NCBI RefSeq assembly: GCF_038024065.1
Contig: NZ_CP150667.1
Coordinates: 3,293,501-3,357,500, forward strand
Length of the DNA stretch: 64,000 nucleotides
DNA from: Polaribacter sejongensis
GTDB lineage: Bacteria; Bacteroidota; Bacteroidia; Flavobacteriales; Flavobacteriaceae
Reading direction: 5' to 3'
A program made the position numbers and the translations under genes. This document shows, in pieces, positions 34,666 through 42,497 of this stretch (the stretch's first letter is position 1; every line of letters begins with the position of its first letter). The notes under the pieces were generated by a model, which did not search any database, was not told the origin of the DNA, and saw only the letters and a program-made list of their open reading frames with translations.

Positions 34666-34681
34666 CAGAAAAATATTAAGA

Positions 34682-36040
34682 ATGACTTTTCAAGATTTAG
34701 GAATCTCTAATCAATTACAATATGCTATTGACGATTTGGGTTATGTAACGCCAACGCCAATACAAGAACAAGCATTTTCTGTTGTAAGATCGGGGAAAGA
34801 TGTAGTAGGAATTGCGCAAACAGGTACCGGAAAAACTTTTGCGTATATGATGCCTATTTTGCAAGAATTAAAGTTTTCTAAGCAACAACACCCTCGAGTT
34901 TTGGTATTAGTGCCAACGCGTGAGCTTGTTTTACAAGTAGTTGAACAGATAGAACAATTATCTAAATATATTAATACGCGTGTTTTAGGTGTGTATGGTG
35001 GTGCAAACATCAATACCCAAAAACAAGCTATTTTACAAGGGCAAGATATTATTGTGGCAACTCCTGGTCGTTTATATGACTTGGCGTTGAGCAATGCTTT
35101 AAAGCTAAAATCTATTCAGAAATTAGTAATTGATGAGGTAGATGTAATGTTAGATTTAGGATTCCGTTTTCAGTTGATGAATATCTTTGACGTGATTCCA
35201 GAAAGAAGACAAAACGTTTTGTTTTCTGCTACAATGACGGAAGATGTAGATTTGTTAATTTACGATTTCTTTAAAAATCCAGAAAAAATATCTGTTGCAG
35301 TAAGTGGAACACCGCTAGATAATATTGAGCAAGTTTCTTATAATTTACCTAACTTTTTTACCAAAGTTAATTTGTTACATGAGCTTTTAGCAGATAAAGA
35401 AACCTATAATAAAGTATTGATTTTTGTTGGTTTTAAAAGAACTGCAGATTTGTTATTTAAGCACTTACAAGAAGTGTTTAATGATGAAATGTGTGTGATT
35501 CACTCTAATAAAACGCAGAATTATAGAATTCGTTCTATAAAACAGTTTGATGAAGGTAAAAACCGAATTTTACTAGCTACCGACGTAATGGCGCGTGGTT
35601 TAGATTTTGATAATGTTTCTCATGTTATCAATTTTGATACTCCGGAATTTCCTGAAAATTATATGCATAGAATTGGTAGAACGGGTCGTGCAGAGAGAGC
35701 AGGTAAAACGATTCTTTTTTCCACTCCTAAAGAGCAAGAAACAAAGAAAGGTATAGAGGAATTGATGAATTATGAAATTCCGGTTTTAGACTTACCTGAA
35801 GACTTAGAAATTTCTAAATTATTAACAGAAGATGAACGTCCGAAAGAAGATCAAGGAATTTCTAAGAACAGAACTTCTTTAGAATATGTTCCAGGACCTG
35901 CGTTTCATGAAAAGAGTGAGAAAAATAGCCAAATAAATTTAGGAGGTTCTTACAGACGAGAAATTGCTGCAAAATATAAGAAACCTAAAACAAGAGGAGA
36001 TAAAAACTACAACAAGCATAACAAGAAAAAGAAAAAATAA
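34682..36040 (+). CDS. DEAD-box RNA helicase with DEVD motif
   Basis: A 452-residue ATP-dependent RNA helicase. Motifs in order are the Q motif region (GYVTPTPIQEQAF), motif I AQTGTGKT, motif Ia PTRELVLQV, motif II IDEVD (instead of DEAD), motif III SAT, motif V DVMARGLDFDNVSHVINFDTP and motif VI HRIGRTGR. The C-terminus is a basic tail (KKPKTRGDKNYNKHNKKKKK) that should bind RNA. The ATG at 34682 follows a consensus promoter; an in-frame ATG at 34562 lies upstream of it and is not used. It overlaps the next gene by one base (TAATG). Ribosome assembly or RNA decay is the expected role. Confidence 0.93.
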   Translation: MTFQDLGISNQLQYAIDDLGYVTPTPIQEQAFSVVRSGKDVVGIAQTGTGKTFAYMMPILQELKFSKQQHPRVLVLVPTRELVLQVVEQIEQLSKYINTRVLGVYGGANINTQKQAILQGQDIIVATPGRLYDLALSNALKLKSIQKLVIDEVDVMLDLGFRFQLMNIFDVIPERRQNVLFSATMTEDVDLLIYDFFKNPEKISVAVSGTPLDNIEQVSYNLPNFFTKVNLLHELLADKETYNKVLIFVGFKRTADLLFKHLQEVFNDEMCVIHSNKTQNYRIRSIKQFDEGKNRILLATDVMARGLDFDNVSHVINFDTPEFPENYMHRIGRTGRAERAGKTILFSTPKEQETKKGIEELMNYEIPVLDLPEDLEISKLLTEDERPKEDQGISKNRTSLEYVPGPAFHEKSEKNSQINLGGSYRREIAAKYKKPKTRGDKNYNKHNKKKKK

Positions 36041-36405
36041 TGCAGATTTTAACAGCACAAGAATTGCATAATTTGGCAATGAACATTGTTGGTAAGAAGC
36101 TTACAAAAATGGGGTATGAATTTCAGGCTATAAACAGTCAGTTAAAAAGACATCCCCAATTTGTGTTATTTAAAAAGGGAGAACCTACTATTTTTGTCTT
36201 GGTAAAAGCGAGTAATAATATTCAAAATCCGAATGAATACGATACCATTTGGATGGAGACTTTTAAAAGTCACGCTAAAAAACAAAATGCCAAAGTTTGG
36301 TTTGCTGGCGTAGGAATTGCCAACGCAGAAAGTGTTGAAAGTCCTGTTTTTAAAGATCAGCCTTACTACGAGGCTTTTGATGATTTTATTAAGATATTGG
36401 AGTAG
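36040..36405 (+). CDS. Small conserved flavobacterial protein of unknown function
   Basis: A 121-residue soluble alpha/beta protein (LTAQELHNLAMNIVGKKLTKMGYEF, then FVLFKKGEPTIFVLVKAS). Similar proteins in Flavobacteriia are sometimes labelled Na(+)-translocating NADH-quinone reductase subunit F, but no iron-sulfur or FAD motif of that subunit is present, so I do not use that name. The layout suggests a small nuclease-like or binding fold. It is translationally coupled to the helicase. Confidence 0.65.
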   Translation: MQILTAQELHNLAMNIVGKKLTKMGYEFQAINSQLKRHPQFVLFKKGEPTIFVLVKASNNIQNPNEYDTIWMETFKSHAKKQNAKVWFAGVGIANAESVESPVFKDQPYYEAFDDFIKILE

Positions 36406-36446
36406 AGTTGTTTGAGGTTGTTGTATTTGATGTTGTGTTCAGTGCT

Positions 36447-37625
36447 TTATTCCTTCTCTGCTGTATAAACCATAACGCATTTCACAAATGTATCTTTAAT
36501 AATTTTGTTTAATTCTCTCATATTTTCGAATTGCTCAACTTTAATTTGATTACAAATAGTATTATAAATTTCTTTAGGTAATTCTGTAGAATAACTTTTA
36601 TTAAATTTTTTAATAATATCTGTAACTCGGAATTCAACGAACTTTTTTTTATTTTTAGCACTCAATAAAGTGAAGAAGCCTTTGTAATCTAATCTAGACC
36701 TTAATTCAGGTGATATTATCTTAGGAAAATCTTCTTTACTAATATTTGAAGTGAAAATTATAATAAACCCATTCAGGTCAATATCTTCTGAGAGAGAACT
36801 CCCCATTTTTCCATTTTCCAATACGTCTAGAAAATAATTAAATAAAGTTGTATTAGATTTTTCAAATTCATCAATTAATATTAATCCAGTATCTGAACCT
36901 TTTACTCTAATAAATAATTCTCCAGTATCACTACCAATATATCCTCTTGGACTTCCAATTAATGAATTCAATGAATTATCACTACTATAATTACCAAAAT
37001 TTACTTTAGCTAGTTTTTCTTTTCCTTTTAATGATTTATGGATTGCTCTTGCAACCTCTGTTTTTCCAACACCTGAATCTCCCATTAAGAATATAGAAAG
37101 AATTTTATGTTCTCCTAACTTATTGAATACCCGGAAATTTCTAATTAATTCTTCAAAATCCGTTTTAAACTTATCGTGTCCATAAATTCTTTCTGCAAAT
37201 GATTTTGTGAAATCGGAAATTTCATTGTTACTTAAATCTATTATTTTTCTGTGTTTTAATTTCTTAAGATTTCCTTCAACTTCTTTTCCATCTATTACTT
37301 CGAATTCCTCTACAATATCAAGATCTTTAAACTCCTCAAAGCAAAACCTAAGTTCATATTCGAATTTTTTTTTGAAATTATTATCTGCTATAAATTTTGT
37401 TTCTTGTGGAAATAGAGGAAATAAAGATTCAGAGTTATATTGAATGCCATTGATGTGTGCTAAAGAACTTATATCTACTATTTGACTATATTTATTAACT
37501 TCTGATGCATTATCAAAATTGCGTAGGCTTTCTGTAATTGAAATTATATCTATTCCTTCTTTAGATTTTAGTTCTCTATAAAAATCAAAATAATTTTTAT
37601 TGTAAAATAATAGTTTGTCAATCAT
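36447..37625 (-). CDS. AAA+ ATPase, ClpA/B type C-terminal module with novel N-terminal region
   Basis: A 392-residue protein. Residues 1-140 match no domain I recognise. The AAA+ module follows: Walker A GDSGVGKT at 182-189, the pore-loop-like GSPRGYIGSDTGE at 224-236 (compare GSPPGYVG of ClpB), Walker B LILIDEFEK at 248-256, sensor 1 TSN at 292-294 and the arginine-finger motif PELRSRLD at 306-313. It lacks the Clp N-domain, the first AAA ring and a ClpP-binding loop. It begins one base after the stop of the DUF6414-like gene (TAA-A-ATG), so the two are translationally coupled. An unfoldase or remodelling role, perhaps in defence or stress, is inference. Confidence 0.8.
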   Translation of the reverse strand: MIDKLLFYNKNYFDFYRELKSKEGIDIISITESLRNFDNASEVNKYSQIVDISSLAHINGIQYNSESLFPLFPQETKFIADNNFKKKFEYELRFCFEEFKDLDIVEEFEVIDGKEVEGNLKKLKHRKIIDLSNNEISDFTKSFAERIYGHDKFKTDFEELIRNFRVFNKLGEHKILSIFLMGDSGVGKTEVARAIHKSLKGKEKLAKVNFGNYSSDNSLNSLIGSPRGYIGSDTGELFIRVKGSDTGLILIDEFEKSNTTLFNYFLDVLENGKMGSSLSEDIDLNGFIIIFTSNISKEDFPKIISPELRSRLDYKGFFTLLSAKNKKKFVEFRVTDIIKKFNKSYSTELPKEIYNTICNQIKVEQFENMRELNKIIKDTFVKCVMVYTAEKE

Positions 37626-37626
37626 T

Positions 37627-38487
37627 TTACTCTGGAAGTGTTACGTTTTGGACTATTGCTAATAAATCGATATAATGAAATTCTTTATTATCTTGATTCG
37701 AACTGAAGAACAAATGATTTGAATTTTCTGTTTTTGTCGTGAATTGGCTATCTTGAATTTCTTGATTTTCTTGCTTTTCGTTTTTTGGGTTATTATTAAG
37801 GTTTTGCATATTTCCAACTTCTTGGAAGAATTCGAAAGAATTTTTTAAAGAATCAACTTTGATTTTTCCTTTATATAGACCGACTATCGAAACTTTACCT
37901 ATAAATAAATCGTCAACGCTATATGAGCTTTCAAATTCACTTTCAAAAGTATGTGGAATTTTAACTAATAATTCTTCTTCTGAATCATTAATTGTTCCTC
38001 TTATTTTATATGCATAATCTTTAAACATTGAATTGAACAGGTTGTTTATATCAAAACCATCTGTACCAGGGATGTTCATTCCTTTAAAAGTACCACTTGC
38101 AAATAATTTAACTGTTCTTAATTCGGCTTCATTTTCTAGAGAAAGATTAACGTTATCTATCTTAATCAATTTTCCTTCTTTTAATTGAGAAAAGTCAGTA
38201 ACCGTTTGACTTTTTTCTATAATCTCATTTAAAATGATTGATTTAGTTGTTTTTATTTCAAATGTTTCAAGTACTTTCTGAGAGTCCGATTTAATATTTT
38301 TCCTTCCTGCTTCTATTCCCGTATTAAAAATCGTTAAAAAATTAGCACCTAATTTTCCTCGATAATCAATTTCTTTCCCTTTATTTTGGTCTGTTTGTTC
38401 CTCTCTACTTAATGCAATTACATTACCAAGCATCATTTTAATCTCGTAAACCTTGGGGAAGTTGATATAGTAAATATTAAATATCAT
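37627..38487 (-). CDS. Soluble protein resembling DUF6414, partner of the AAA+ ATPase
   Basis: A 286-residue protein with no signal peptide or membrane segment. It begins MIFNIYYINFPKVYEIKMML, similar in pattern to DUF6414 proteins (short aromatic strand then KVY-x-(I/L)), then has a linker with GKLGANFLTIFNTGIEAGRK and the segment KVLETFEIKTTKSIILNEII. Residues about 85-225 are beta-rich (ELRTVKLFASGTFKG, ELLVKIPHTF). A low-complexity stretch follows (NNNPKNEKQENQEIQDSQ), and the end is a short hydrophobic strand (YIDLLAIVQNVTL). The DUF6414 assignment is from memory and tentative. Its gene leads the AAA+ gene. Confidence 0.55.
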   Translation of the reverse strand: MIFNIYYINFPKVYEIKMMLGNVIALSREEQTDQNKGKEIDYRGKLGANFLTIFNTGIEAGRKNIKSDSQKVLETFEIKTTKSIILNEIIEKSQTVTDFSQLKEGKLIKIDNVNLSLENEAELRTVKLFASGTFKGMNIPGTDGFDINNLFNSMFKDYAYKIRGTINDSEEELLVKIPHTFESEFESSYSVDDLFIGKVSIVGLYKGKIKVDSLKNSFEFFQEVGNMQNLNNNPKNEKQENQEIQDSQFTTKTENSNHLFFSSNQDNKEFHYIDLLAIVQNVTLPE

Positions 38488-38538
38488 TTGATTTTATTTT
38501 TTTTTATGAGAGTGCTCTTTCGCATTGCACACAATTCA

Positions 38539-38587
38539 ATTGATATCGAACGTTTTAATGTTTTATATCAGAAGTTAAACGAAGTTA
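38539..38587 (+). repeat. 49-bp repeat, copy A, upstream of the AAA+ module
   Basis: Matches 40579-40627 at 45 of 49 positions, same orientation, offset 2040 bp. It ends 52 bp upstream of the DUF6414-like start. It contains TATATCAGAAGTTAAACG and the direct repeat GAAGTTAA-AC-GAAGTTA; TGATAT and ATATCA form an inverted pair. Confidence 0.85.
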
Positions 38588-38666
38588 ACATTTTTTTTGA
38601 CAAACTAAAATGAGATTCTAAAGCAAAAAAAACATCTTTTTAGAGTTGCTTTAAATGTGTCTAACT

Positions 38667-40544
38667 CTACTCTAACACTATCGTTTTATTTTTCGGGTAT
38701 TTAACCAGGTATCTTAAAATAAAGTTTTTACTTTCATTTGGTGCAATTGTAAATTCCCATTTTATTTCACCAGATTCAGGAGTTTTTTTCGCCCCTGAAA
38801 TTTCTGAAACTTCAATTTTTATTTCATCGTTTGTCGAAACAGGAACTTGGTCGTATATCACCATGTTAATTTGTTGTGATTTATTGTTTTTTACATCAAT
38901 ATTCCATCCTCTAGATTCTTCCTTTTTACTACCCATAAAATTCTTAGAGATAAATTCTTTTACCTTCTCTCTTTTTACACTTACATTTTTATCCCTTCCA
39001 AGAGATATTTGCAAAGTATCGGTAGCATATCTAACATCTAACAATGTTTTACCAATATAGGTACCTTCAAAAAAGATGTTTGCTTCACCCTCCAATAAAT
39101 TGTATTGCTCCCAATTAGATATGTTCGCGATTAAGAAAGCATCTTTATCAATTTTAGGTACAGCGTAATACTGATAGAATGCAGACAAATTATAAGTGTC
39201 AATATCAACAGAATAACTTTTATTATCAGATTTTATCGTGTAAGGAGTTTTTATTTCAAAGTTTACGGTGGTCTGGTTTTCTGTTTGAACAGTTGGGACA
39301 GGCAAACTACTTGCTCCTCGAATATTAACCCCAGAAACTGTGCCTTGAAGAGCTTTCGTTATAGATTTACTTTTACGAGAAGTTCCGTATCCTATTACAA
39401 CGACTTCATCTAATGTTGCTGAATCTTCTTCTAACATTATATTTAGTACTTCACTTTGAATAGGTTTGGTCTGACTGATAAATCCTAAATAAGAAAACAC
39501 TAAAGAACTCTCATTATTAGGAATTGTTATTGAGTATTTACCATCAAAATCTGTTGATGTTCCTATTGTGGTTCCTTTTATTAACACCGTAGCGCCTGGT
39601 AGCGGATCGTTGTTTTGATCTAATACAACTCCTGATACTTCATTAGTGGTTCTATTGTAAACAGGAGGACGTGTGTTGTAATTTAGAAAGTAGGTTTTAA
39701 GTTCTGGCGCAACTCCAGATACATTAGGGTTTGCAGACGATAAGTTTAATTTTACATTATCCCAACTGATCTTAGTATCTTGTTTAATATTTGCCTTATA
39801 AATAAGTTGAACTGGTTCGTTTACGTTTTTTGCTCTTATGTCATAAGTTGGAAACCAACCCGCATTTTCTACAACATACGATAATTCAAAATTTATAGTA
39901 GCATTAGTTTTAGCTTCTACTTTTACCAAAATCTCTCCATTAGGAAATTCCTTTTTTCCTGATATTGTATTTATTTGATTTGTTAAATCTCTACTTGCTA
40001 TGGTCAGATTTTGTAAGGTATTGTTTCTTTCAATCTCTTTAATTTTAAGTTCTTTTAGTTTAGTACCAAAAAAGATGGATGCATTTTTAAGATTAGTAAC
40101 ACTTACCTCTTGGTTTTTACCTCCAATATTTCTATTTTCTTTAAGAAAAGCTAATTCTTCTTTCAAGATTTGCAAATAGGTGCGTTCTAATACTATTTTA
40201 TCATCAACTTCTTTAAGTTTCGTTTCTAGATCAATTAACTCTTGTTGTTTGTCTAATTTTTCTATAAAATTTTGTTGATGATTTACTGCAAAAACGGTAA
40301 TATTTCCTTCTGCTTTTACCTGAATACTTTTAGCATCAATAAAAGGGGATAAATTAGAGAATTTTAAGATTGTTTTACCCTGTTTTACTTGAACCGTTTT
40401 TTTTCTTGTTATTTGAGCTCCTTCTAGAAATACAGTAACCTCATTAACATTGGTAGCTATTTTTTTTTCAACTATTTCTTGAGAATATGTGTTGCAAAAT
40501 AATAAGCAAAAAGCAATTAGTAAAGGAAATTTAATGTTAGCCAT
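38667..40544 (-). CDS. MuiA-like DUF4140/DUF4139 protein with inserted carboxypeptidase-like and plug-like segments
   Basis: A 625-residue protein starting at the ATG at 40544, which begins the signal peptide MANIKFPLLIAFCLLFCNTYS. Residues about 30-130 resemble DUF4140 (NEVTVFLEGAQITRKKTVQV), then comes a coiled coil (95-195) and the first part of DUF4139 (INFELSYVVENAGWFPTYDI). At 303-372 a CarboxypepD_reg domain is inserted (VSGVVLDQNNDPLPGATVLI), followed at 381-410 by a fragment with SusC-plug features (VVVIGYGTSRKSKSI, LQGTVSGVNIRG). DUF4139 then resumes to the end. The family is called mucoidy inhibitor A-like; biochemical function unknown. Copies A and B of the 49-bp repeat flank it. 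Confidence 0.8.
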   Translation of the reverse strand: MANIKFPLLIAFCLLFCNTYSQEIVEKKIATNVNEVTVFLEGAQITRKKTVQVKQGKTILKFSNLSPFIDAKSIQVKAEGNITVFAVNHQQNFIEKLDKQQELIDLETKLKEVDDKIVLERTYLQILKEELAFLKENRNIGGKNQEVSVTNLKNASIFFGTKLKELKIKEIERNNTLQNLTIASRDLTNQINTISGKKEFPNGEILVKVEAKTNATINFELSYVVENAGWFPTYDIRAKNVNEPVQLIYKANIKQDTKISWDNVKLNLSSANPNVSGVAPELKTYFLNYNTRPPVYNRTTNEVSGVVLDQNNDPLPGATVLIKGTTIGTSTDFDGKYSITIPNNESSLVFSYLGFISQTKPIQSEVLNIMLEEDSATLDEVVVIGYGTSRKSKSITKALQGTVSGVNIRGASSLPVPTVQTENQTTVNFEIKTPYTIKSDNKSYSVDIDTYNLSAFYQYYAVPKIDKDAFLIANISNWEQYNLLEGEANIFFEGTYIGKTLLDVRYATDTLQISLGRDKNVSVKREKVKEFISKNFMGSKKEESRGWNIDVKNNKSQQINMVIYDQVPVSTNDEIKIEVSEISGAKKTPESGEIKWEFTIAPNESKNFILRYLVKYPKNKTIVLE

Positions 40545-40578
40545 TTTATTGTTTTGTTCAGTAGTTAGGTACAACGCT

Positions 40579-40627
40579 ATTGATATCGGGGGTTTTAATA
40601 TTTTATATCAGAAGTTAAACGAAGTTA
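40579..40627 (+). repeat. 49-bp repeat, copy B, upstream of the MuiA-like gene
   Basis: Partner of 38539-38587. It lies 35 bp upstream of the start at 40544, so both copies sit in front of minus-strand genes and may act as promoters or operators. Confidence 0.85.
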
Positions 40628-40664
40628 CCGTATTTATTTAACAAATTCAAATTTGCTTTTACAT

Positions 40665-40693
40665 AAAAAACCACCTCATTAGAGGTGGTTTTT
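40665..40693. terminator. Intrinsic terminator after the SDR gene
   Basis: Stem AAAAACCACCTC/GAGGTGGTTTTT with loop ATTA; T runs on both strands. It separates the SDR gene from the MuiA-like gene. Confidence 0.88.
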
Positions 40694-40737
40694 ACGCTAT
40701 TTAATATAGGTATACCCTTAGGGTAATAAAAGTCTAT

Positions 40738-41457
40738 TTATGGATTTGTAGACCATAAAGAAGCTCCTTTAAGCATGGCTCTTCTTGGTAATTTTAATCC
40801 AGCTACAATTAACTCTGCAAAGTCTTCTGGTTGTAAAACAGAGTCTTCAGAATCTTTGTTTGCAATACCTAATTCTACAGACATATCAGATGCAATAGTA
40901 CTTGGTGTTAACGTACAAACTCTAATGTTGTTTTTACGAACTTCTTTCATTAAAGATTCCGACATACCAATTACTGCAAATTTAGAAGCAGAATATGCTG
41001 ATGTAGTTGCATTTCCGTTTAATCCTGCAGTAGAAGCAACATTAAAAATATCACCCTCATTTTTATCAATTAAATAAGGTAAAACTTCTTTTGTTACATG
41101 ATACATTCCCATAACATTGGTTTGTATAATTTGGGTCCATTTGCTAACTTCCATGTCGTTTAAAGAACCAAAAGCTGCAATTCCTGCATTGTTTACTAAA
41201 ATATCTACAGTACCTAAAGAGTTTACAATGTTTTTGATTCCTGTTTTAACTTCTTCATAAACACCAACATCAAAAACTTCGTAAATCGCTTTAACGCCAA
41301 ATGCTTCTAGTTCTGCAACTGTTTCTTTTAAAACGGCTTCAGTTCTACCAGTTATGGCAATATCAATTCCTTCTTTAGCAAAGGCTATAGCGGTTGCTTT
41401 TCCTAAACCTCTTCCGCCACCTGTAATAATTGCTTTTTTGTTTTTTAAATTTTCCAT
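40738..41457 (-). CDS. Short-chain dehydrogenase/reductase (FabG-like 3-ketoacyl reductase)
   Basis: A 239-residue classical SDR. The cofactor motif TGGGRGLG is at residues 12-19, the NNAG motif near 91, the catalytic Ser in FNVASTAG and YSASK near 155. ITGRT after strand 2 suggests NADP(H). Substrate is not fixed by sequence; the closest familiar annotation is 3-oxoacyl-ACP reductase or 3-ketoacyl reductase-type SDR. It is monocistronic. Confidence 0.88.
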   Translation of the reverse strand: MENLKNKKAIITGGGRGLGKATAIAFAKEGIDIAITGRTEAVLKETVAELEAFGVKAIYEVFDVGVYEEVKTGIKNIVNSLGTVDILVNNAGIAAFGSLNDMEVSKWTQIIQTNVMGMYHVTKEVLPYLIDKNEGDIFNVASTAGLNGNATTSAYSASKFAVIGMSESLMKEVRKNNIRVCTLTPSTIASDMSVELGIANKDSEDSVLQPEDFAELIVAGLKLPRRAMLKGASLWSTNP

Positions 41458-41492
41458 TTTTAAATTTTTAAAGTCTGACTATTTTTCTAAAC

Positions 41493-41523
41493 AAAAAACC
41501 ATCTGAATTTCAGATGGTTTTTA
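41493..41523. terminator. Intrinsic terminator after the OmpA-like gene
   Basis: Stem AAAAACCATCTG (41494-41505) and CAGATGGTTTTT (41511-41522), loop AATTT. Confidence 0.88.
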
Positions 41524-41542
41524 AATTTTTATTCAATAAAGA

Positions 41543-42382
41543 TTATTTATTAGAATCTTGCTCTAACAAATCAAAGAATTGATCTAATTTAGGCATGATG
41601 ATAATTTTTGTTCTTCTGTTTATTGCTTTATTAGCAGCAGTATTATTGTCTACTAAAGGAACATATTGACTTCTACCAGCTGCAATTAATCTACTTGGTT
41701 TAACTCCGAATTTATATTGTAAAATTCTTGTTATAGAAGTTGCTCTTAAAGCAGATAAATCCCAGTTGTCTTGAATAACAGTTCTTTTTATTGGTGTAGA
41801 ATCTGTATGACCTTCAATCATAACTTCCATTTCTGGTTGGTCTTTAATTACTTTAGATATTTTTTCTAAAACAGTGTATGCTTTGTCTGTTACATTATAG
41901 CTACCGCTTTTAAATAATAACTTGTCTGAAATAGAAATAAATACTACAGTTTTTTCTACATTAACCTGTATGTCTTCATCCTGAATTCCGTCTGTTAAGT
42001 TTTTAGTTAAGTGGTATTTAATTGCAAGGTTTAATGAATCTTTTTGAGTCATTGCAGCTCTAATACCGTTTATAAATTTGTCTTTTTCACTTAACTGTGT
42101 AATAACGTTTTTAATATTATCAGAAGAAGATTGTGTTAAAACCGTTAAGTTTTCAACTTGTTTTAAAGCACCTTTTTTATCCTCTTTTAAAGAGTTAATT
42201 TGCTCTGTTAGTGTAGCTACATCTTTTTCGCTTTCAATTAAACACTTCTGTAAAGTTGCTTTTACATCTACTAATTCTGTTGTAGTTTGATCATGTTCGT
42301 CTTGTAAAGTAACAAACTTCTTTTTAGAAACACAAGAACTAACTATAACTGCAGTCAATAATAAGATTGATATTTTTTTCAT
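41543..42382 (-). CDS. OmpA/MotB-domain lipoprotein
   Basis: A 279-residue lipoprotein with lipobox VSSC (Cys17). Residues 25-125 form a long coiled coil. The C-terminal OmpA domain has MEVMIEGHTDSTP, WDLSALRATSITRIL and INRRTKIIIMP, the motifs that bind the diaminopimelate of peptidoglycan. It should tether the outer membrane or a protein complex to the cell wall. A -7 element TAAATTTG lies at 42415-42408 on the minus strand. Divergent from apbE. Confidence 0.9.
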   Translation of the reverse strand: MKKISILLLTAVIVSSCVSKKKFVTLQDEHDQTTTELVDVKATLQKCLIESEKDVATLTEQINSLKEDKKGALKQVENLTVLTQSSSDNIKNVITQLSEKDKFINGIRAAMTQKDSLNLAIKYHLTKNLTDGIQDEDIQVNVEKTVVFISISDKLLFKSGSYNVTDKAYTVLEKISKVIKDQPEMEVMIEGHTDSTPIKRTVIQDNWDLSALRATSITRILQYKFGVKPSRLIAAGRSQYVPLVDNNTAANKAINRRTKIIIMPKLDQFFDLLEQDSNK

Positions 42383-42471
42383 TGGTAATAATATTTAATT
42401 AAGTGAACAAATTTAACGAATTGTTACTACAAAAAACAGTATAAATGATATTTTATGAAAACTTTATGTTC

Positions 42472-42479
42472 TATGTTTG
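42472..42479 (+). promoter_or_regulatory. -7 element upstream of apbE
   Basis: TATGTTTG matches TAnnTTTG exactly, 18 bp before the ATG. No clear -33 TTG. Confidence 0.45.
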
Positions 42480-42497
42480 TAAAAGATTTTAAATTTT

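Noticed and set aside
34562..34681. Forty-residue N-terminal extension of the DEAD-box helicase.
   Set aside because: It runs through the tatD start and a consensus promoter; the helicase fold begins at 34682.
36040..36405. Na(+)-translocating NADH-quinone reductase subunit F.
   Set aside because: No FAD, NADH or [2Fe-2S] motif is visible and the protein is far too short; probably a propagated mislabel.
38591..38670. Terminator-like inverted repeats after the MuiA-like gene (TAAAGCAA/TTGCTTTA and TAGAGTT/AACTCTA).
   Set aside because: Loops are long and no T run follows on the minus strand, so I do not call a terminator.
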